Shown: positions 34,240-42,787, numbered from the stretch's first letter. The stretch is DNA of 64,000 nucleotides from Streptomyces violaceusniger Tu 4113 (GCF_000147815.2 NC_015957.1:1860001-1924000); one strand, 5' to 3'. Numbers and translations are program-made. The notes: generated from the letters alone by a model not told the origin.

Positions 34240-34257
34240 GGCCGTCTCTGGGCCGTC
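34240..34257. repeat. Candidate right arm-type integrase site
   Basis: GGCCGTCTCTGGGCCGTC is a 17/18 match to 25128-25145 in the same orientation. It lies 78 bases inside the right core. The symmetry in distance to the cores supports a role in integrase or excisionase binding. Confidence 0.5.
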
Positions 34258-34335
34258 CGAGGGGGATCAGCGATGACAGATGGCGACCAATGACGACGGG
34301 TATCCCGACCGTCCGCCGCAGGTCACGCGAATTGA

Positions 34336-34376
34336 TCTGCGACACTGGGTGAACCATGCCTAAGCCCGGAGAACTC
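34336..34376. repeat. attR core, right copy of 41-bp direct repeat
   Basis: Identical to 25015-25055. It supplies the rlmN start codon (34356) and first seven codons, so the rlmN coding sequence is unchanged by insertion. A -10-like GACACT (34341-34346) lies inside the core, nine bases before the ATG. Confidence 0.93.
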
Positions 34377-35462
34377 ACCTTCGCCGCGCCGCGTGGGGCC
34401 AAGAAGCCCCCGCGGCATCTTGCCGACCTCACACCCGCCGAGCGCCGGGAGGCCGTCGCCGCCCTCGGGGAGAAGCCCTTCCGGGCCAGTCAGGTGTCGC
34501 GTCACTACTTCGCGCGCTACGTCGACGACCCCGCACAGTGGAGCGACATACCGGCCGCCGCGCGCGAGAAGCTGGCCGCCGGGCTGCTGCCGGAGCTGAT
34601 GAGCGTGGTGCGGCACATCAGCTGCGACGACGACACCACACGCAAGACCCTGTGGCGGCTCTTCGACGGCACGCTCGTGGAGTCCGTTCTGATGCGCTAC
34701 CCGGACCGGGTCACCATGTGCATCAGCTCACAGGCGGGCTGTGGGATGAACTGCCCGTTCTGCGCCACCGGCCAGGCGGGGCTGGACCGCAATCTGTCCA
34801 CCGCCGAGATCGTGCACCAGATCGTCGACGGGATGCGGGCCCTCCGCGACGGTGAGATCCCTGGCGGGCCGGCCCGGCTGTCCAACATCGTCTTCATGGG
34901 CATGGGCGAGCCGCTGGCCAACTACAACCGCGTCGTCGGCGCCATCCGCCGGCTCACCGACCCCGAGCCCGACGGCCTCGGGGTGTCGCAGCGCGGGATC
35001 ACCGTCTCGACCGTCGGCCTCGTGCCGGCGATGCTGCGGTTCGCCGACGAGGGGTTCAAGTGCCGGCTCGCGGTGTCGCTGCACGCGCCCGACGACGAGC
35101 TGCGTGACACCCTCGTGCCGGTCAACACCCGCTGGAAGGTGCGCGAAGTCCTGGACGCCGCGTGGGAGTACGCGGAGAAGTCCGGCCGCCGGGTCTCCAT
35201 CGAGTACGCGCTGATCAAGGACATCAACGACCAGGCGTGGCGCGCCGATCTGCTCGGCCGGCTGCTCAAGGGCCGCCGGGTGCATGTGAACCTCATTCCG
35301 CTCAACCCGACGCCCGGCTCCAAGTGGACGGCGTCCCGGCCCGAGGACGAGAAGGCGTTCGTGGCGGCCCTGGAGGCCCACGGGGTGCCGGTGACCGTCC
35401 GGGACACCCGTGGCCAGGAGATCGACGGGGCCTGCGGGCAGCTGGCGGCTTCGGAGCGCTGA
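34356..35462 (+). CDS. rlmN: 23S rRNA (adenine-C2)-methyltransferase / tRNA m2A37 methyltransferase RlmN
   Basis: A radical-SAM enzyme that methylates A2503 of 23S rRNA and A37 of some tRNAs, tuning decoding accuracy. It has 368 aa. The [4Fe-4S] motif is [11 protein letters not shown] (CxxxCxxC). The SAM region has [15 protein letters not shown] late cysteine in the DGACGQLAA segment near the C terminus corresponds to the catalytic resolving cysteine. The N-terminal ~45 residues are Lys and Pro-rich, including the element core. The coding sequence is complete, but everything upstream of 34336 is now element DNA. Confidence 0.96.
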   Translation: MPKPGELTFAAPRGAKKPPRHLADLTPAERREAVAALGEKPFRASQVSRHYFARYVDDPAQWSDIPAAAREKLAAGLLPELMSVVRHISCDDDTTRKTLWRLFDGTLVESVLMRYPDRVTMCISSQAGCGMNCPFCATGQAGLDRNLSTAEIVHQIVDGMRALRDGEIPGGPARLSNIVFMGMGEPLANYNRVVGAIRRLTDPEPDGLGVSQRGITVSTVGLVPAMLRFADEGFKCRLAVSLHAPDDELRDTLVPVNTRWKVREVLDAAWEYAEKSGRRVSIEYALIKDINDQAWRADLLGRLLKGRRVHVNLIPLNPTPGSKWTASRPEDEKAFVAALEAHGVPVTVRDTRGQEIDGACGQLAASER

Positions 35463-35542
35463 GGACCGGCTGATACGGTGCCTGGGCATCGTTGCATCAT
35501 GCGATGGTCGTAAAACTGAATATCCGTACAAGTGAACATTCC

Positions 35543-35626
35543 GACAGGGGAGCGCTCAGAGCGCTGAGAGTGCGGCACGGCCGCAGACCCTCGGACCTGA
35601 TCCGGGTCATACCGGCGTAGGGAGTC
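35543..35626 (+). ncRNA. TPP riboswitch (thi box)
   Basis: The hallmark elements appear in order: GGGGAGCGC at the 5' stem, GCTGAGAGTG, a variable P3 hairpin (GCGGC/GCCGC), ACCCTCGGACCTGATCCGGG, then CATACCGGCGTAGGGA closing the P1 stem. It ends about ten bases before the thiB start codon. TPP binding would sequester the ribosome site, so the transporter genes are made when thiamine pyrophosphate is low. Confidence 0.95.
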
Positions 35627-35635
35627 AGCATCACC

Positions 35636-36709
35636 ATGAACAGCCAGCTTCGGCGTGCCATCTCAGCCGCCCTTTTCGGCTCACTGGCGTTGGGCGCGCT
35701 CGTCGGCTGCGGCGAGGATTCCAAGAGCGGCGCGGACTCCAAGACGGTCACCCTGGTCACGCACGACTCGTTCGCGGCCTCCAAGGCGGTCCTCAAGGAG
35801 TTCACCAAGGAGACCGGCTACAAGGTGCGGGTGCAGGCCGGGGGCGACGCCGGAGCCGCCGTCAACCAGGCGATCCTTTCCAAGGGTCACCCCCAGGGCG
35901 ATGTGTTCTTCGGCGTCGACAACACCCTGCTCTCCCGGGCGCTCGACAACGACCTGTTCACCCCCTACACGGCGAAGGGTCTCGACAAGGTCCCGGCGGC
36001 CCTTCAGCTCGACCGGGCCGAGCACCGTGTCACCCCCGTCGACTTCGGCGACATCTGCGTCAACTACGACCGTAAGTACTTCGCCGACAAGAAGTTGGCG
36101 CCGCCCCGGACGCTGGACGACCTGACCAAGCCCGCCTACAAGAACCTCCTCGTCACCGAGAACGCGGCCACCTCGTCCCCCGGTCTCGGCTTCCTCCTCG
36201 CCACGGCCGCCAAGTACGGCGACGACGGCTGGAAGGGCTACTGGAAGAAGCTGCGGGCCAACGGCGTCGAGGTCGTCGACGGCTGGGAACAGGCTTATTA
36301 CGACCGGTTCTCCGGCTCGGCCGGTGGCGGCAAGGGCGACCGGCCGCTCGTCGTCTCCTACGCCTCGAGCCCGCCGGCCGAGGTGGCCGACGCCAAGACC
36401 AAGCCCGCCAAGGCCCCCACCGGGGTGGCGACGGGCACCTGCTTCCGGCAGGTGGAGTTCGCCGGGCTGCTGAACGGCGCGGGCAACACCAAGGGCGGCA
36501 AGGCGCTCCTGGACTTCCTGCTGAGCAAGCGGTTCCAGGAGGACGTCCCGCTGAACATGTACGTCAACCCGGCGCGCGAGGACGCCAAGCTGCCGGAGCT
36601 GTTCACCCGGTACGGGGTCAGGATCGCCGACTCGGCCACCCTGGCGCCGCAGAAGATCGCCAAGAACCGTGAGCCGTGGGTCAAGACATGGTCCTCGCTC
36701 GTCCTGTAG
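35636..36709 (+). CDS. thiB: Thiamine ABC transporter substrate-binding lipoprotein
   Basis: Captures thiamine or a phosphate ester outside the membrane. It has 357 aa. A lipoprotein signal (MNSQLRRAISAALFGSL, lipobox LVGC with Cys about residue 25) is visible. The mature part has the ThiB-type start VTLVTHDSFAASKAVLKEFTKETGYKV and TSSPGLGFLLATAAKYG. The TPP riboswitch immediately upstream strongly supports the substrate. The stop lies beyond the start of the permease gene. Confidence 0.93.
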   Translation: MNSQLRRAISAALFGSLALGALVGCGEDSKSGADSKTVTLVTHDSFAASKAVLKEFTKETGYKVRVQAGGDAGAAVNQAILSKGHPQGDVFFGVDNTLLSRALDNDLFTPYTAKGLDKVPAALQLDRAEHRVTPVDFGDICVNYDRKYFADKKLAPPRTLDDLTKPAYKNLLVTENAATSSPGLGFLLATAAKYGDDGWKGYWKKLRANGVEVVDGWEQAYYDRFSGSAGGGKGDRPLVVSYASSPPAEVADAKTKPAKAPTGVATGTCFRQVEFAGLLNGAGNTKGGKALLDFLLSKRFQEDVPLNMYVNPAREDAKLPELFTRYGVRIADSATLAPQKIAKNREPWVKTWSSLVL

Positions 36710-38418
36710 AGCCCGGCGAGAACCGTAAGACGGCCGACGGCCACCGTAAGGCCGACAGGGCAGACGGCGGCGGCCGTCGCGCGCTCGCCCTCCGACTCGC
36801 CCTGATGGCGGTGCCGCTCGCCTTCTTCGCGGTCTTCTTCGCCTATCCCGTGGCCGCCATCGTCACCCGGGGGCTGCGCGTCGGCGGGCAGTGGCGGTTC
36901 GGCCGGATCGCCGAGGTGCTGACCGACCCGGCGACGCTGGACGTCCTGTGGTTCACCTGCTGGCAGGCGGTCGCGTCGACCGCCCTCACCCTCGCGGTCG
37001 CGCTGCCCGGCGCCTATGTCTTCGCCCGCTTCGACTTCCCCGGCAAGGGGCTGCTGCGGGCCGTGGTGACCGTGCCGTTCGTCCTGCCGACCGTCGTCGC
37101 CGGATCCGCCTTCCTGGCCCTGCTCGGCCGGGGCGGGCTGCTGGACGAGTTGTGGGGGGTGCGGCTCGACACCTCCGTCTGGGCGATCCTCCTGGCCCAT
37201 GTCTTCTTCAACTACGCGGTCGTCGTCAGGACTGTCGGCGGGCTGTGGGCCCAGCTCGACCCGCGCCAGGAGGAGGCCGCGCGGGTGCTCGGCGCGAGCC
37301 GGCTCTCGGCCTGGCGCCGGGTGACGCTGCCCGCGCTGGCCCCAGCAGTCGCCGCCGCCGCGCTGATGGTGTTCCTGTTCACCTTCACCTCCTTCGGCGT
37401 GATCCAGATCCTCGGCGGCCCCCGCTACGCCACCCTGGAGGTGGCGATCTACCGGGAGACCGCGCAACTGCTCGACCTGCCCACGGCGGCGGTGCTCACC
37501 CTCGTCCAGTTCGCCGCGGTCGCGGCCGTGTTGGCCCTGCACGCGTGGACCGTAAGGCGCCGGGAGAGCGCCCTGCGGCTCGTCGACCCCGGCCGCACGG
37601 CGCGCCGACCGAACGGCCCCGCCCAGTGGGCGCTGTTGTGGGGCGTGCTGGCGGTGGTCGCGCTGCTGATCGTGACACCGCTCGCGGTGCTGGTGGAACG
37701 CTCGCTGAACGGACCGGACGGCTATGGCTTCACCTACTACGAGGCGCTCAAGTCGGCCGCCGACAGCGGAGGCACCTTCTTCGTGGCACCCATGGAGGCC
37801 ATCGGGAACTCCCTGCGATACGCGGCGTTCGCCACCGTCTTCGCCCTCGCCGTGGGCGGCCTCGCCGCCGCCGCGCTCACCCGTAAGGCGGGCAGGCTGG
37901 TACGGGGCTTCGACGCGCTGCTGATGCTGCCCCTGGGCACCTCGGCCGTCACCGTGGGATTCGGGTTCCTGATCGCCCTCGACGAGCCCCCGCTGGATCT
38001 GCGTGCCTCCTGGGTCCTGGTGCCGCTCGCCCAGGCCCTGGTGGGCGTGCCCTTCGTCGTACGGACGATGCTGCCCGTGCTGCGGGCGGTGGACCACCGG
38101 CTCCGGGAGGCGGCGGCCGTGCTCGGGGCGTCCCCGTGGCGGGTCTGGCGGGAGGTGGACCTGCCGCTGGTGGGACGGGCCGTGGCGGTCGCGGCGGGCT
38201 TCGCGTTCGCCGTCTCCCTGGGCGAGTTCGGGGCGACCGTCTTCATCGCGCGCCCCGACCGGCCGACCCTGCCGGTGGCCATCGCACGCTTCCTGGGCCG
38301 GGCCGGACAGCTCACCTATGGGCAGGCGATGGCCCTGAGCACGATCCTGATGCTGGTCTGCGCCGGATCGCTGCTGGCGCTCGAGCGCATCCGCACCGAC
38401 CGTTCCGGAGAGTTCTGA
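36688..38418 (+). CDS. thiP: Thiamine ABC transporter permease, fused double-domain
   Basis: A protein of 576 aa with about 12 membrane segments and two binding-protein-dependent transport (EAA-loop) modules. The first EAA loop is EEAARVLGASRLSAWRRVTLP and the second REAAAVLGASPWRVWREVDLP. This two-module layout is that of ThiP. I start at the ATG at 36688, which overlaps thiB by 22 bases; a GTG at 36676 is an alternative. It stops one base before the ATPase ATG, so translation is coupled. Confidence 0.92.
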   Translation: MVLARPVEPGENRKTADGHRKADRADGGGRRALALRLALMAVPLAFFAVFFAYPVAAIVTRGLRVGGQWRFGRIAEVLTDPATLDVLWFTCWQAVASTALTLAVALPGAYVFARFDFPGKGLLRAVVTVPFVLPTVVAGSAFLALLGRGGLLDELWGVRLDTSVWAILLAHVFFNYAVVVRTVGGLWAQLDPRQEEAARVLGASRLSAWRRVTLPALAPAVAAAALMVFLFTFTSFGVIQILGGPRYATLEVAIYRETAQLLDLPTAAVLTLVQFAAVAAVLALHAWTVRRRESALRLVDPGRTARRPNGPAQWALLWGVLAVVALLIVTPLAVLVERSLNGPDGYGFTYYEALKSAADSGGTFFVAPMEAIGNSLRYAAFATVFALAVGGLAAAALTRKAGRLVRGFDALLMLPLGTSAVTVGFGFLIALDEPPLDLRASWVLVPLAQALVGVPFVVRTMLPVLRAVDHRLREAAAVLGASPWRVWREVDLPLVGRAVAVAAGFAFAVSLGEFGATVFIARPDRPTLPVAIARFLGRAGQLTYGQAMALSTILMLVCAGSLLALERIRTDRSGEF

Positions 38419-39456
38419 ATGACGCTGCTGCGACTGGACGAGGTGACCGTAAGGTTCGGCCGGCGCGACGCGCTGGACGCCGTGGACCTGGAGGTCGCCG
38501 AGCACGAGACGGTCTGTGTGCTGGGCCCGAGCGGAAGCGGCAAGTCCACCATGCTGCGCGTGGTGGCCGGACTGCAGCCCGCCGACCACGGCCGGGTGTG
38601 GCTCGCCGGGCAGGACCAGAACGGGGTGCCCACGCACCGGCGCGGGGTGGGGCTGATGTTCCAGGACCACCAGCTTTTCCCGCAGCGGGACGTGGGCGGC
38701 AACGTCGCCTTCGGGCTGCGGATGCGCAAGGTGGGGCGCGCGGAGGCGGATCGCCGGGTCGCCGAACTGCTGGAGCTGGTGGGGCTGCCGGGTGCCCAGC
38801 GCCGCCCCGTCGACTCGCTCTCCGGCGGCGAGCAGCAGCGGGTGGCGCTCGCCCGCGCGCTGGCCCCGCGGCCCAAGCTGCTGATGCTGGACGAGCCGCT
38901 GGGCCAGCTCGACCGGGGGCTGCGGGAGCGGCTGGTGGTGGAACTCCGCGAGCTCTTCGCACGGTTGGGAACCACCGTGCTCGCGGTCACTCACGACCAA
39001 GGGGAGGCGTTCGCGCTCGCGGACCGGGTGGTGGTGATGGACAACGGCCGGATCGCCCAGACCGGCACCCCGCTGGAGGTGTGGCAGCGGCCCGCCACCG
39101 AGTTCGTCGCCCGCTTCCTCGGCTTCGACAATGTGGTCGACGCGATCGTGGAGGGCGAGGTCGCCGACACCCGGTGGGGCAAGCTGCCCGTTCCGCCCGG
39201 CTCCCGGCCGGGCCCCACCAGGCTGCTGGTCCGCCCGGCCGGGGTGCGGCTGACGGACCCCGAGGAGGGGCTGGCGTGCACCGTGGAGACGCGCACCTTC
39301 CGCGGCGACCATGTGGCGCTCATCCTGCGGCTGCCGGACCCGGCCGCGCCGCCCCTGGAGGCGTCCTGCGCCCTGCGGGACGCTCCGGAGGCGGGGGCCC
39401 GGGTGGGGGCGGCCTTCGACCCGGCCGATGTGGTGCTGTTGGACGCCGCGGTCTGA
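38419..39456 (+). CDS. thiQ: Thiamine ABC transporter ATPase
   Basis: Powers uptake by ThiBP. It has 345 aa. Walker A is LGPSGSGKST (about residues 35-44), signature LSGGEQQRVALARAL, Walker B LLMLDEPLGQLD, H-loop VTHD. Unlike E. coli ThiQ (232 aa), there is a C-terminal TOBE-like domain of about 110 residues, as in many actinobacterial importers. It directly follows the permease. Confidence 0.9.
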   Translation: MTLLRLDEVTVRFGRRDALDAVDLEVAEHETVCVLGPSGSGKSTMLRVVAGLQPADHGRVWLAGQDQNGVPTHRRGVGLMFQDHQLFPQRDVGGNVAFGLRMRKVGRAEADRRVAELLELVGLPGAQRRPVDSLSGGEQQRVALARALAPRPKLLMLDEPLGQLDRGLRERLVVELRELFARLGTTVLAVTHDQGEAFALADRVVVMDNGRIAQTGTPLEVWQRPATEFVARFLGFDNVVDAIVEGEVADTRWGKLPVPPGSRPGPTRLLVRPAGVRLTDPEEGLACTVETRTFRGDHVALILRLPDPAAPPLEASCALRDAPEAGARVGAAFDPADVVLLDAAV

Positions 39457-39472
39457 CGCCGGTGCTCCGGCA

Positions 39473-39492
39473 CGCGCCGGGCCTCCGGCGCG
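39473..39492. terminator. Bidirectional terminator between thiQ and the LOG gene
   Basis: An 8-bp perfect stem CGCGCCGG/CCGGCGCG with loop GCCT, between two convergent genes. No U-run. Confidence 0.6.
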
Positions 39493-39528
39493 GGGGCTCT
39501 CCCACGCCGGGGCCTCCTTGACCTCGGG

Positions 39529-40626
39529 TCAGCCCAGCAGGGACAGCAGCGCCTCGGGTGCCTCGTCCACCGAGTCCACCAGTGCGATACGGGCCTTCAT
39601 GGACCGTCCCTCGGCGAGCGCTTCGAGCAGCGGCCAGGTGGGCAGCCGTCGCATCCAGTGGTCCCGGTCCACCAGCACCATCGGGGTGGGCTCACCGCGC
39701 GACTCGTAGTAGTTCGGCGTCGCGTTGTCGAAGATCTCCTGCACGGTCCCGGCGGCGCCCGGCAGGAAGACCACGCCCGCGGTCGAGCGCGCCAACAGCC
39801 CGTCCTCCCGGGTGGCGTTGGCGAAGTACTTCGCGATGTGCGAGGCGAACGCGCTCGGCGGCTCGTGTCCGTAGAACCAGGTGGGGATGCCGACCGACGC
39901 CCCGCCGTCCGGCCAGCGTTCGCACACCGCGAAGGCGGCCTCGGCCCACGCCCCGATGGACGGCCGGAACGAGGGCGTCCTGCCGAGCAGTTCGAGCGCC
40001 TCGTCCAGCATCGCGTCCTCGTGCGGGGCCGCGTAGGCGCCCAGGTTCGCGGCCTCCATCGCGCCCGGACCGCCGCCCGTCGCGACCGTGAGCCCGGTCC
40101 GCGCCAGGGCCCGTCCGAGGCGCGCGGCGCCCGCGAACCCGTCGGAGCCGCGCTCCAGCGCGTGGCCGCCCATGACGCCCACCACCCGCGTCCCGGCGAG
40201 GAATTCGTCGAGCGCGTCGGAGATCGCGTCGTCGTGGATGGAGCGCAGCATCGAGGCGAAGATGTCGCCGTCCGTCTTGGTCCGCTGGAACCAGGCGTAG
40301 GCGAGCGCGTCCGGCGTCCGCGCGTAACCGTGCTCCGTGAGGCCCTCGAAGAGCTGCGCGGGCGAGTAGAGGGTGCCGCGGTACGGATCGAACGGCAGAT
40401 CCGGCACCGGCGGGAACACCAGCGCACTCCCGGCCCGGACCTTCGCGGCCGCCTCGGACTCCATCGGGCAGCCGAGGAAGACCGCCTCGCTGGTGTCGGT
40501 GGAGAGGAGCGCGGCCGTACGGCTCGTCAGGTCCACGGACTGGACCCGGAACCCGGCCAGGGTGCCGCGGGCGACGACCTGGTCGAACTCCTCGATGGAC
40601 TCTATTTCCCGGTCTGGTTCCTGCAC
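39529..40626 (-). CDS. LOG family protein (Rossmann, cytokinin-riboside monophosphate phosphoribohydrolase-like)
   Basis: A protein of 365 aa with GTG start. The LOG signature is complete: ATGGGPGAMEAANLGAY and FLPGAAGTVQEIF (PGGxGTxxE-like, with the second Gly as Ala). An extra N-terminal domain of ~130 residues and a C-terminal ~60 residues enlarge it beyond the ~190-aa enzymes. LOG enzymes cleave nucleoside monophosphates such as isopentenyladenosine-5'-monophosphate to free base. The exact substrate here is unknown. No link to the thiamine operon beyond proximity. Confidence 0.82.
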   Translation of the reverse strand: MQEPDREIESIEEFDQVVARGTLAGFRVQSVDLTSRTAALLSTDTSEAVFLGCPMESEAAAKVRAGSALVFPPVPDLPFDPYRGTLYSPAQLFEGLTEHGYARTPDALAYAWFQRTKTDGDIFASMLRSIHDDAISDALDEFLAGTRVVGVMGGHALERGSDGFAGAARLGRALARTGLTVATGGGPGAMEAANLGAYAAPHEDAMLDEALELLGRTPSFRPSIGAWAEAAFAVCERWPDGGASVGIPTWFYGHEPPSAFASHIAKYFANATREDGLLARSTAGVVFLPGAAGTVQEIFDNATPNYYESRGEPTPMVLVDRDHWMRRLPTWPLLEALAEGRSMKARIALVDSVDEAPEALLSLLG

Positions 40627-40731
40627 GCCGACATGCTAATCACACCGGAGGTGGGGAGCTGTGGATTGCGGCAAACGTGACCGGGCCGCTCGGTCGCACA
40701 ATCCAGGCATGGACACCAACACCCGAGATTT

Positions 40732-41985
40732 TCAGCGGCGGAAGGGCATCGCCGTGAGATGCGCCACCACCCACGCCAGCGGGACCAGCAGCGCCAGCAG
40801 GGTCGTCGCGCGCAGCGCGGCCGCCGCGCGGAGCAGCCGGGCCGGGGCGCCGAGTCGCAGCAGCGCGGCCGTCGTGCGCTCGCGCGCGCTCCTCGCCTCC
40901 ACGGCCGCGGTCAGGGTCGTGGCCGCGGCGCACAGCGTGACCAGTGCCGCGCCCAGACCGGTGAGCGGGCCGAAGGCATGGGCGCCGGACGGCCCGGAGG
41001 CCCTTCCGTACAGCTCCAGGACGGTGTATCCGGCGGAGGCCAGGGCGCACAGCGCGCCAACCGGTCGTCCGATAAGACCGGCCTCCTGCTGCAGCATGCG
41101 CCCGGCCAGCAGCCGCAGCACGCCGGGCCGCCCGACGGCCAGCAGCCTGCCGCACAGATGGGTGAGGCCGGGCCCGGCCAGCACCAGCCCGAGCGCCGCC
41201 AGCGCCCAGCCGCCCACCACACCGGGCGGGTTGCCGCCGAGCCGGCCCGGCACGGCGAGCAGGGCGTCGGGGTGCGGGGGCGCGTCGCCGCTCGCGTATG
41301 CCTGCAGGGCGAGTCCGGCCGCGGTCAGGGCGATGCCCCACGGAAGGCCGGAGGTGGCCCGGTGGGGCCAGGGTGCGACCGGCCCCGTCACGACGGTGGG
41401 CGGGGCCGGGGCCGCCGGGCGGCGGGCGCCCCGCGGTTCGCGGGGCGGCTGGTGCCCGGCCCGCGGCTGCCGGGGCCACAGCCCGGCCGCACACGCCGCG
41501 CCCACCAGCACGGGGACGACGGCGAGCAGCGTCACGGTGCCGGCCAGGGGCAGCGGCCGACCGCCGCCGAGCTGCCGGCCGTCCGCCCCGCTTCCGGCCC
41601 AGCCCAGCCAGGAGCCGAGGTCGCCACGCAGATGCAGGAAGACCAGCAGCGCCAGCACACCGCCGAGCGCACAGGCGGCCGCCATCGAGACCGCCGCGAG
41701 CAGTGCCGCGCGGGCGGGGCCGAGCCCGACCGCGGCGAATCCGGGGCCCGGCCCGGTGCTGGGGTCGGCGCGGCCCACGGCGACGGCCAGATGGACGGTC
41801 GCGGCCAGTGGCACGAGGCACCACAGCAGCCGCCCCACCGCGCCCTGCGAGTCGGCCGGATGGCCCGAGGCGAACCCGAGGGCGCTCAGCAGCAGAAAGC
41901 TCGCGCCCGCCGCCGCGACGGTGACCAGCGACCGCCGCAGCAGCACCGATGGGCGGGCACCGCGGGTCAGACGGAGGCTGAGCAC
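40732..41985 (-). CDS. Multispan ABC transporter permease-like protein
   Basis: A protein of 417 aa with a GTG start that overlaps the ATPase gene by 19 bases. Eight to ten hydrophobic segments are separated by short loops. A long Pro, Arg and Ala-rich hydrophilic loop lies in the middle (about residues 175-215). There is no signal or soluble domain. The fold resembles exporter permeases rather than importers. Substrate unknown. Codon use is as elsewhere. Confidence 0.7.
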   Translation of the reverse strand: MLSLRLTRGARPSVLLRRSLVTVAAAGASFLLLSALGFASGHPADSQGAVGRLLWCLVPLAATVHLAVAVGRADPSTGPGPGFAAVGLGPARAALLAAVSMAAACALGGVLALLVFLHLRGDLGSWLGWAGSGADGRQLGGGRPLPLAGTVTLLAVVPVLVGAACAAGLWPRQPRAGHQPPREPRGARRPAAPAPPTVVTGPVAPWPHRATSGLPWGIALTAAGLALQAYASGDAPPHPDALLAVPGRLGGNPPGVVGGWALAALGLVLAGPGLTHLCGRLLAVGRPGVLRLLAGRMLQQEAGLIGRPVGALCALASAGYTVLELYGRASGPSGAHAFGPLTGLGAALVTLCAAATTLTAAVEARSARERTTAALLRLGAPARLLRAAAALRATTLLALLVPLAWVVAHLTAMPFRR

Positions 41986-42692
41986 GCGGCCCTGCCTTCC
42001 GCCTCGGAGGGGTCCGAGCCCACCCGGCGCCCGTCGAGCAGGGCGACGGTGCGGTCGGCGAGGGTGGCCACCTCTTGGTCATGAGTCGCGAGGACGACGG
42101 TGATGCCGTGGGAGCGGGCCGCCGAGGTGAGGGTGCGCAGCACCTGGGCGCGGTCGGCCTGGTGCAGCGGGGCGGTGGGCTCATCGGCGAAGAGCACGCT
42201 GGGCCCGGCGGCCAGAGCACGGGCGATGGCGACCCGCTGGCGCTGCGACTGCAGCAGCGCGGCGGGCCGCACCCGGGCGCATTCGCCGACGTCGAGCCGG
42301 TCCAGCCACTCGCACGCGGCGCTCTTCGCGGCGCGCCGCCCGGTGCCGCGCAGCATCAGGGCGAGCGCGGCGTTCTCCCAGGCGGTGAGCTCGGGGACGA
42401 GATGGGGCTCGGTGCCGATCCAGCCGAAGTGGTCGCGCCGCAGCCGTTCGAGACCGAGTGGAGGGAGGCTGTGCACGGGGACGCGCTTGAACCACACCTC
42501 CCCGCCGTCCGGGACGAGTTGGCCCGCCAGGCAGGTGAGAAGAGTGGTCTTGCCGCAGCCCCGCGGGCCGGTGACGGCGAGGATCTCGCCCTCTCGGGCG
42601 CTGAGGGAGACACCGAGGAGGGCGGGTGAGCCGCCGTAGGCATACGATACGGTGCGTGCCGCGAGCATCTCGTCGTCCGGCGGAGCCACCAT
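41967..42692 (-). CDS. ABC transporter ATP-binding protein with divergent signature motif
   Basis: A protein of 241 aa of the MacB/LolD-like exporter group. Walker A is GPRGCGKTTLL (about 41-51) and Walker B SVLFADEPT; H-loop ATHDQ. The signature is LLQSQRQRVAIARAL instead of LSGGQ, and the D-loop is APLH instead of SALD-like. It may still work if paired with a standard partner, or be impaired. I choose the ATG at 42692, which has GAGG eight bases upstream, over the GTG at 42701. It is coupled to the permease gene. Confidence 0.82.
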   Translation of the reverse strand: MVAPPDDEMLAARTVSYAYGGSPALLGVSLSAREGEILAVTGPRGCGKTTLLTCLAGQLVPDGGEVWFKRVPVHSLPPLGLERLRRDHFGWIGTEPHLVPELTAWENAALALMLRGTGRRAAKSAACEWLDRLDVGECARVRPAALLQSQRQRVAIARALAAGPSVLFADEPTAPLHQADRAQVLRTLTSAARSHGITVVLATHDQEVATLADRTVALLDGRRVGSDPSEAEGRAACSASV

Positions 42693-42787
42693 CCCGAGCA
42701 CCTCGCCTTACCTGCGATCGTCTCATTCCCCCGGTTGGGTGAACGAGCGCGAAGCCAATGGGTCACTGGCACGGTAAGGACTCGGGT

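Larger units (their letters stand above)
33769..34335. other. Non-coding right end of the element
   Basis: No credible gene is seen in these 567 bases. The left half (33800-33935) is a GC-rich, repetitive tract with a 10-bp inverted repeat GGCCCCCGGC (33806-33815) and its complement (33921-33930). The nested palindrome at 34051-34202 and a candidate arm-type integrase site (34240-34257) follow. The region probably holds an origin, transfer locus and attachment-site arm. Confidence 0.6.
25015..34376. mobile_element. Integrated pSAM2-like actinomycete integrative and conjugative element (AICE) in rlmN
   Basis: About 9.3 kb bounded by a 41-bp direct repeat (25015-25055 and 34336-34376). The gene order on the minus strand is small activator-like protein, FtsK-type translocase, zinc-knuckle protein, DUF2637 membrane protein, small spread/transfer proteins, rep, xis, int. 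A GntR repressor and a YdcF-like gene are divergent. This is the pSAM2 plan: excision, rolling-circle replication, and transfer of double-stranded DNA between hyphae by a single translocase. All core genes look intact, so the element is probably functional. No antibiotic, defence or metabolic cargo is recognised. It contains none of the CCGTAAGG octamers common in the flanking chromosome. Confidence 0.93.

Noticed and set aside
25056..34335. Defence, resistance or toxin-antitoxin cargo in the element
   Set aside because: Every gene fits integration, replication, transfer, regulation or is a small protein without recognisable defence domain. The YdcF-like gene is the only non-core candidate.
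33702..34352. Open frames in the non-coding right end of the element
   Set aside because: Arg and Pro-rich, no ribosome site, and they cross the palindrome and att core. I treat the region as non-coding.
36358..39312. A 984-codon open frame on the minus strand opposite the thiamine transporter genes
   Set aside because: It is antisense to three clearly real genes, has low-complexity His, Arg, Glu and Gln-rich composition and no recognisable domain. High third-position GC creates such shadows.
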